Positions 59,641-64,000 of a stretch of DNA of 64,000 nt are shown here, piece by piece. Position numbers and translations under genes: made by a program. The notes below the pieces were generated by a model. The model saw only the letters and a list, made by a program, of their open reading frames with translations. It ran no database searches and was not told the DNA's origin. Source of the DNA: Diphasiastrum complanatum. Its lineage: Eukaryota; Streptophyta; Lycopodiopsida; Lycopodiales; Lycopodiaceae. Numbering within the stretch: the first letter of the stretch is position 1; every line of letters starts with the position of its first letter. The stretch is from assembly GCA_029204225.1 (NCBI GenBank), contig CM055096.1, positions 71,582,349 through 71,646,348 on the forward strand. Reading direction: 5' to 3'.

Positions 59641-61230
59641 GATTTTCTAGAGGGAAGAGCTGGTGGTATGGGACATCAGTAATTTTGAAAAAATAATTTT
59701 AGGACTGTAAAGATCCAATGATCAATGGAGTATTTTAGTACCTAGTCACAATATCAGAATAATAAAACCATTAATCAAATGTTTTGGAAAATTTTGAGGT
59801 TTAATCTAGATCCCAATGTGGTATTTCACTATTTACAAAATCAGAGGCCCTCGAATTTATTTTTTGCTTTCTTAATTAATTTTTTACTTCTTAGTAATTT
59901 CTTGAATATAAGACATCAGACTGGTTTATATGATTCTTTCCAGAATGAAGTTATCTTTCTGAAAGACTATTATGTCATATAAATTACTACTGTGTGTGAA
60001 TAGACTTGGAGTTCAGATAAATTCTAAGGTTAAAATGTTTCAATTTCTTAAACCTAGGATATCTCTTTTGCATAAATGGATTTCAGAAGAATGATAGTTC
60101 TGTCATTCAGATTGAAAATATTTAAAGAAAAAGTCCTGTTTGTAATAGAGTGAATCCTTTTGTGGAATGCACTTGTTACTGAATTTCCATGGATTTAGAT
60201 ATTTTCATATGTCATCTTTCCAGTTAACTTTTTTAGAAATTGATAATTTTTTTAAAAGGAGGGGTGAAGCGATGGGATAATATTGGAAATCTGTTGGTTG
60301 CATAGTTTATGGAAGAGAACCAACTGTGGTATAGAAATGAGATTTTTGTTTGAGAGTAATTTCGGATAGATTCAGAGTAAGATACCTATTTGGAACTTTT
60401 CGAATAAGAAAAATTCTCTAGGAATTGTGTGAACAATATGAAGGCTTCATGGAACTCTTAGAGACCATTTAAGACTGTTTGGATCATCACTTTTAGTCTT
60501 GGTTGAGTGTTTGCATGTTTTTGGACATATTGGTCTTGAAAAAGTGTGCCCTCCTACAGCTTAATTGGTTGTTCTGAACTCACACGTGTGAGTCCTAGGT
60601 GGCAGGCTGACATGGCAAGTGTCTTGTTCACTGGGTCTTCCTCTGTACTAAGCTTTACAGCACCCAATTTGGTGTCCTATAGCCAAAGATATGTTCATCT
60701 GAAGTTTTGCAATTTTGTGAGTACAGTGAAAAGTCAAAGGTTACTAGTTTCATTTTGATTGGAATAGGAGTAAGTTTGATCAGGATTTTAATCTGAAATG
60801 TCTGTCTTAAATCAATCCAATCTTAGTTTAAGTACTAGGATCAGAGAGGGGTTGATGGAGAGAAGAAATTATGTTGTTAGAGATAAACTGGGTTGGGAAA
60901 CTGCTGAGAGTGAATGTTATTCGTCTTAGAGATTTTTTGGATATGTTATTTATTCATGAGAAATAGAATATCTTTTGTAGTTGAGTTACAAGTCTCAGTG
61001 AGATATGTGAGTAACATATGTGGGTTCTAGAGGAATTTGCCAGATAAAAGTGTGTTTATGTATTTGGGTCATAGTGAGATTATTCACATATGTGCAGGAT
61101 TAATCTTGTATGAATCTACTGTGTATTCCTGGTTACTAGGGTTATTTGGTGCACTTAACCTAGTCAGTAAAAATAAACATTTGATTGAGTATTCTTTTGA
61201 CAAATACTTGCAGAGTTAACAAAGTTTTGT
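59641..61230 (+). mobile_element. Non-coding retrotransposon derivative, copy 3
   Basis: Begins GGTGGTATGGGACATCAGTA (decayed PBS position, 59664) and is similar to copy 2 over about 1.4 kb, including TTTGGAAAATTTTGAGGTTT, AGAGGGGTTGATGGAGAG and GTTACAAGTCTCAGTGAGAT. No conserved reading frame exists between copies. A CTCACACGTGTGAG palindrome lies at about 60579-60592. Confidence 0.55.
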
Positions 61231-62879
61231 GTGGAAGATTTATGGATTAACTGATAAATGATTGTTGACAGATCCTCTGTTTGGAACGATCTGTCTACTG
61301 ATTTTCTACTTACTTCTTCTTGCTTACAGGTTGAGTTTGTGCTCTGCTTGTCAGCAAAAACTGTGGGCACTTGTTTAGATTATCTTCTTGTTTCAGAGCC
61401 CAAGCTCAGACAGAGGAGACTGGTTATCATTGTAGTATTTTGTCCTATCTGTCAGAGGACAACTCAGATCTGTCTCTCTTGAACCGTGTCACATGCAATC
61501 AAACCATCATGTAACCAAACGTTCACCAAATGATCAGCATGTAGTCCAAGTGAACAACCATGAAATCTACTTTTACCTTGCTGCAAAATGAACTTAATCA
61601 GATCCTAAATTCTACTGAACTTGCATAAATCCACAAAACAAGAAACAAGAAACTAATCTATAACATTTTAGAAGTCCAAGAATTAAGAAACCAACCAGTC
61701 TTTTGATTCTTGGACATCCCAAGAACATCAAGAACTAGAATGTTCGAGGATATGCAAGATTTATACCACATTTCTAGCCTATTTAGTTTACCTGAATGCT
61801 GATTCCTACATTAATCCACAAATAAAAAATGAAAACTAATCCACTCTAGGAAAGCAGGAAATCTAATCCGCTCTACGATCCACAACCACACGTAAAGGAG
61901 GGATGCACACACATTGGAGGCTCTTCTCATTTCAGCATGGAGTTAATACAATACACAAAAAGCTCCTCTTCTCAAATAGGGAGTCTCTTAAATAAACAAG
62001 AGAGCTCCTTAGGTGGCATCCTAGTGGAATTTCCACATTTTATAAATTACAAGTGGAATTATGCTCTCCACTAGAGGTCACCATCAAAAGGTGGCTCACT
62101 CTACTTTCTTTAAGAGGGGTCTACTTGCAATTATTACTTTGTCGAGAATACTAGTTCCTACATGGTCATTCCATCTTTCGGGATTCACCATGAGACTTAC
62201 ATAGTTCTTGCTTGTCATTCCTAACTAGCATTTCTCGGCTCTCAGTCTTCGTTCGTCTCATCTTCTCAGAGACCTCCTTGGTCTAAGGTGAGATGTGCTC
62301 TTGGATAGCTGTATCCGAGTATCTTGGGGATTCGTCAGAATTAGCCAACATCATCCCACCCCTAATGTGTTGCAGGACCCACTGCAACTCATATTGGACG
62401 ATGTCGCTCCGCTTCCGCATTGGCTTCTTCGATCGGCACTTGGAAAAGCGTAGATGCTCGTTCGCTTACATAAAACCAAGTGCTTATTGTTGCCAGTCTT
62501 TATCACAAAAATTGTTTTTCACAAATTGTCACAGTTGGATCAGAATGTCTTATTGCTATAGGTGGTTGACATTCTCAAAATTGGAGAGCTCCCAGCAGCT
62601 TCATAACTTGCATGCCTGAGTGCTTCCCGTGTGTCTTCTTTCTTATCACTTGTATCTGCCATTAACGGTTTCATCTCTAGTTTCTTGGCATGTACTAACT
62701 TCTGGGAGGACTATATCTTCCATTTTGCTTCTGGGTGTTTCCGAGGTTCTTCGCTCAGTCGAAGTCCTAGTCTTAAGGAAAACCTTCGAACTGCAAGTTT
62801 CACAAACTTTGATTATTAGTCTCAAGGGGATGGACTCATCATCAAAGAATTAGTGGTAGGAACAGATTTGGATGGACGG
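61231..62879. other. Unassigned sequence
   Basis: No gene supported. Frames of 60-108 codons (for example 62293-62619) contain no recognisable motif. 61930-62060 has AGCTCCTCTTCTC and GAGAGCTCCTTAG words like a retroelement LTR, not provable here. Confidence 0.4.
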
Positions 62880-63534
<655 letters not shown>

Positions 63535-64000
63535 CAGAAACATGATGAAGGCTTGGTGGTAGGGTAAAGGAATTGATAGTTCTACAGTTGCAGCCTTGAA
63601 CCCTTGCAATGCCGAGCTTCGACCACCACTCGTTGGGTGAGGAGCTCGCTTTATTTTGCAGGTTCACGGTTGTCTTCATCTTTTTTTTTCTGCAGCTCTT
63701 TCTTTAGATCCATTACTTTTGGATCTCTTTGGGCTTCATAAGAGGGTATTCAACTATCATTGCTCAAAGCGTTTCTTTTGATCAAGATCGATCTGACTCA
63801 ACTGTTGCTTAAGTTTGTCTTTTCCTCTTCAACTTCTTGGATCTTCCTCTTTATTTTCTTCTAGCTGCTTTGCCTGCTTCTTAGATCTTTTCCAGCTGAA
63901 CAACCAATGTAGTTGGTAGTTGGTCTCCGCAAGACACTTGCAATGATCTTTTAGCCGCTTCGGTAAGATTATCAAAAATTGGAGATTTCTCAGAAGAACA
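63535..64000. other. Unassigned sequence at window end
   Basis: No gene or repeat recognised. CT-rich stretches (CTTTTTTTTTCTGCAGCTC) occur. Confidence 0.4.

Overview
This is plant nuclear DNA that is rich in transposable elements and AT-rich. The evidence is GT-AG introns, LTR retrotransposons primed by initiator tRNA-Met (TGGTATCAGAGCC at 29447 and 56304), Ty1/copia, Ty3/gypsy and CACTA (TNP2) remnants, long GA/CT/AT microsatellites, and one ordinary plant gene for an acid lipase. The species cannot be named from the sequence. Nearly all coding sequence is broken (stops, frameshifts, nested insertions). The lipase at 41687-45018 (nine exons, about 401 residues) is the only gene that looks intact.

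Layout. 1-1770: non-coding direct repeats. 1780-11730: CACTA territory, with a plus-strand TNP2 pseudogene (3298-5059), duplicated exons beside a GA tract, a minus-strand TNP2 pseudogene (6319-7960), a Ty3/gypsy pol fragment (8037-9490) and Transposase_24-like pieces (10334-11728). 11775-25080: layered copia elements, mostly minus strand, with a nested LTR element at 20744-24216 that splits a gag gene and itself carries a 1.2 kb inverted-repeat element. 25443-35740: two inverted, decayed copies (A and B) of an unusual multi-gene element, broken up by copia fragments. 36396-39640: plus-strand copia pol and 3' LTR. 41687-45018: lipase. 45053-47056: a 1002 bp tandem duplication. 47057-48672: 3' end of an unrecognised retroelement. 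49139-55748: copy C of the unusual element. 56304-61230: non-coding retrotransposon derivatives. 62880-63534: collapsed copia element.

The most notable content is the unusual element. Copy C has a divergent promoter. It drives a minus-strand gene of unknown family (49139-50529) and a plus-strand gene (52129-54184) that encodes a histone H3-like N terminus (tail plus complete histone fold), then a basic/acidic linker, then a Ulp1/C48-type cysteine protease domain. Copies A and B carry a large transposase-like gene with the same two partner families: A has transposase and the unknown gene, B has transposase and the protease. All three copies fit one order: transposase, then the unknown gene (convergent), then the H3-Ulp1 gene (divergent from the unknown gene). 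I infer a plant DNA transposon that encodes a histone H3 mimic fused to a SUMO-protease-like domain. I know of no described example, but no database could be searched.
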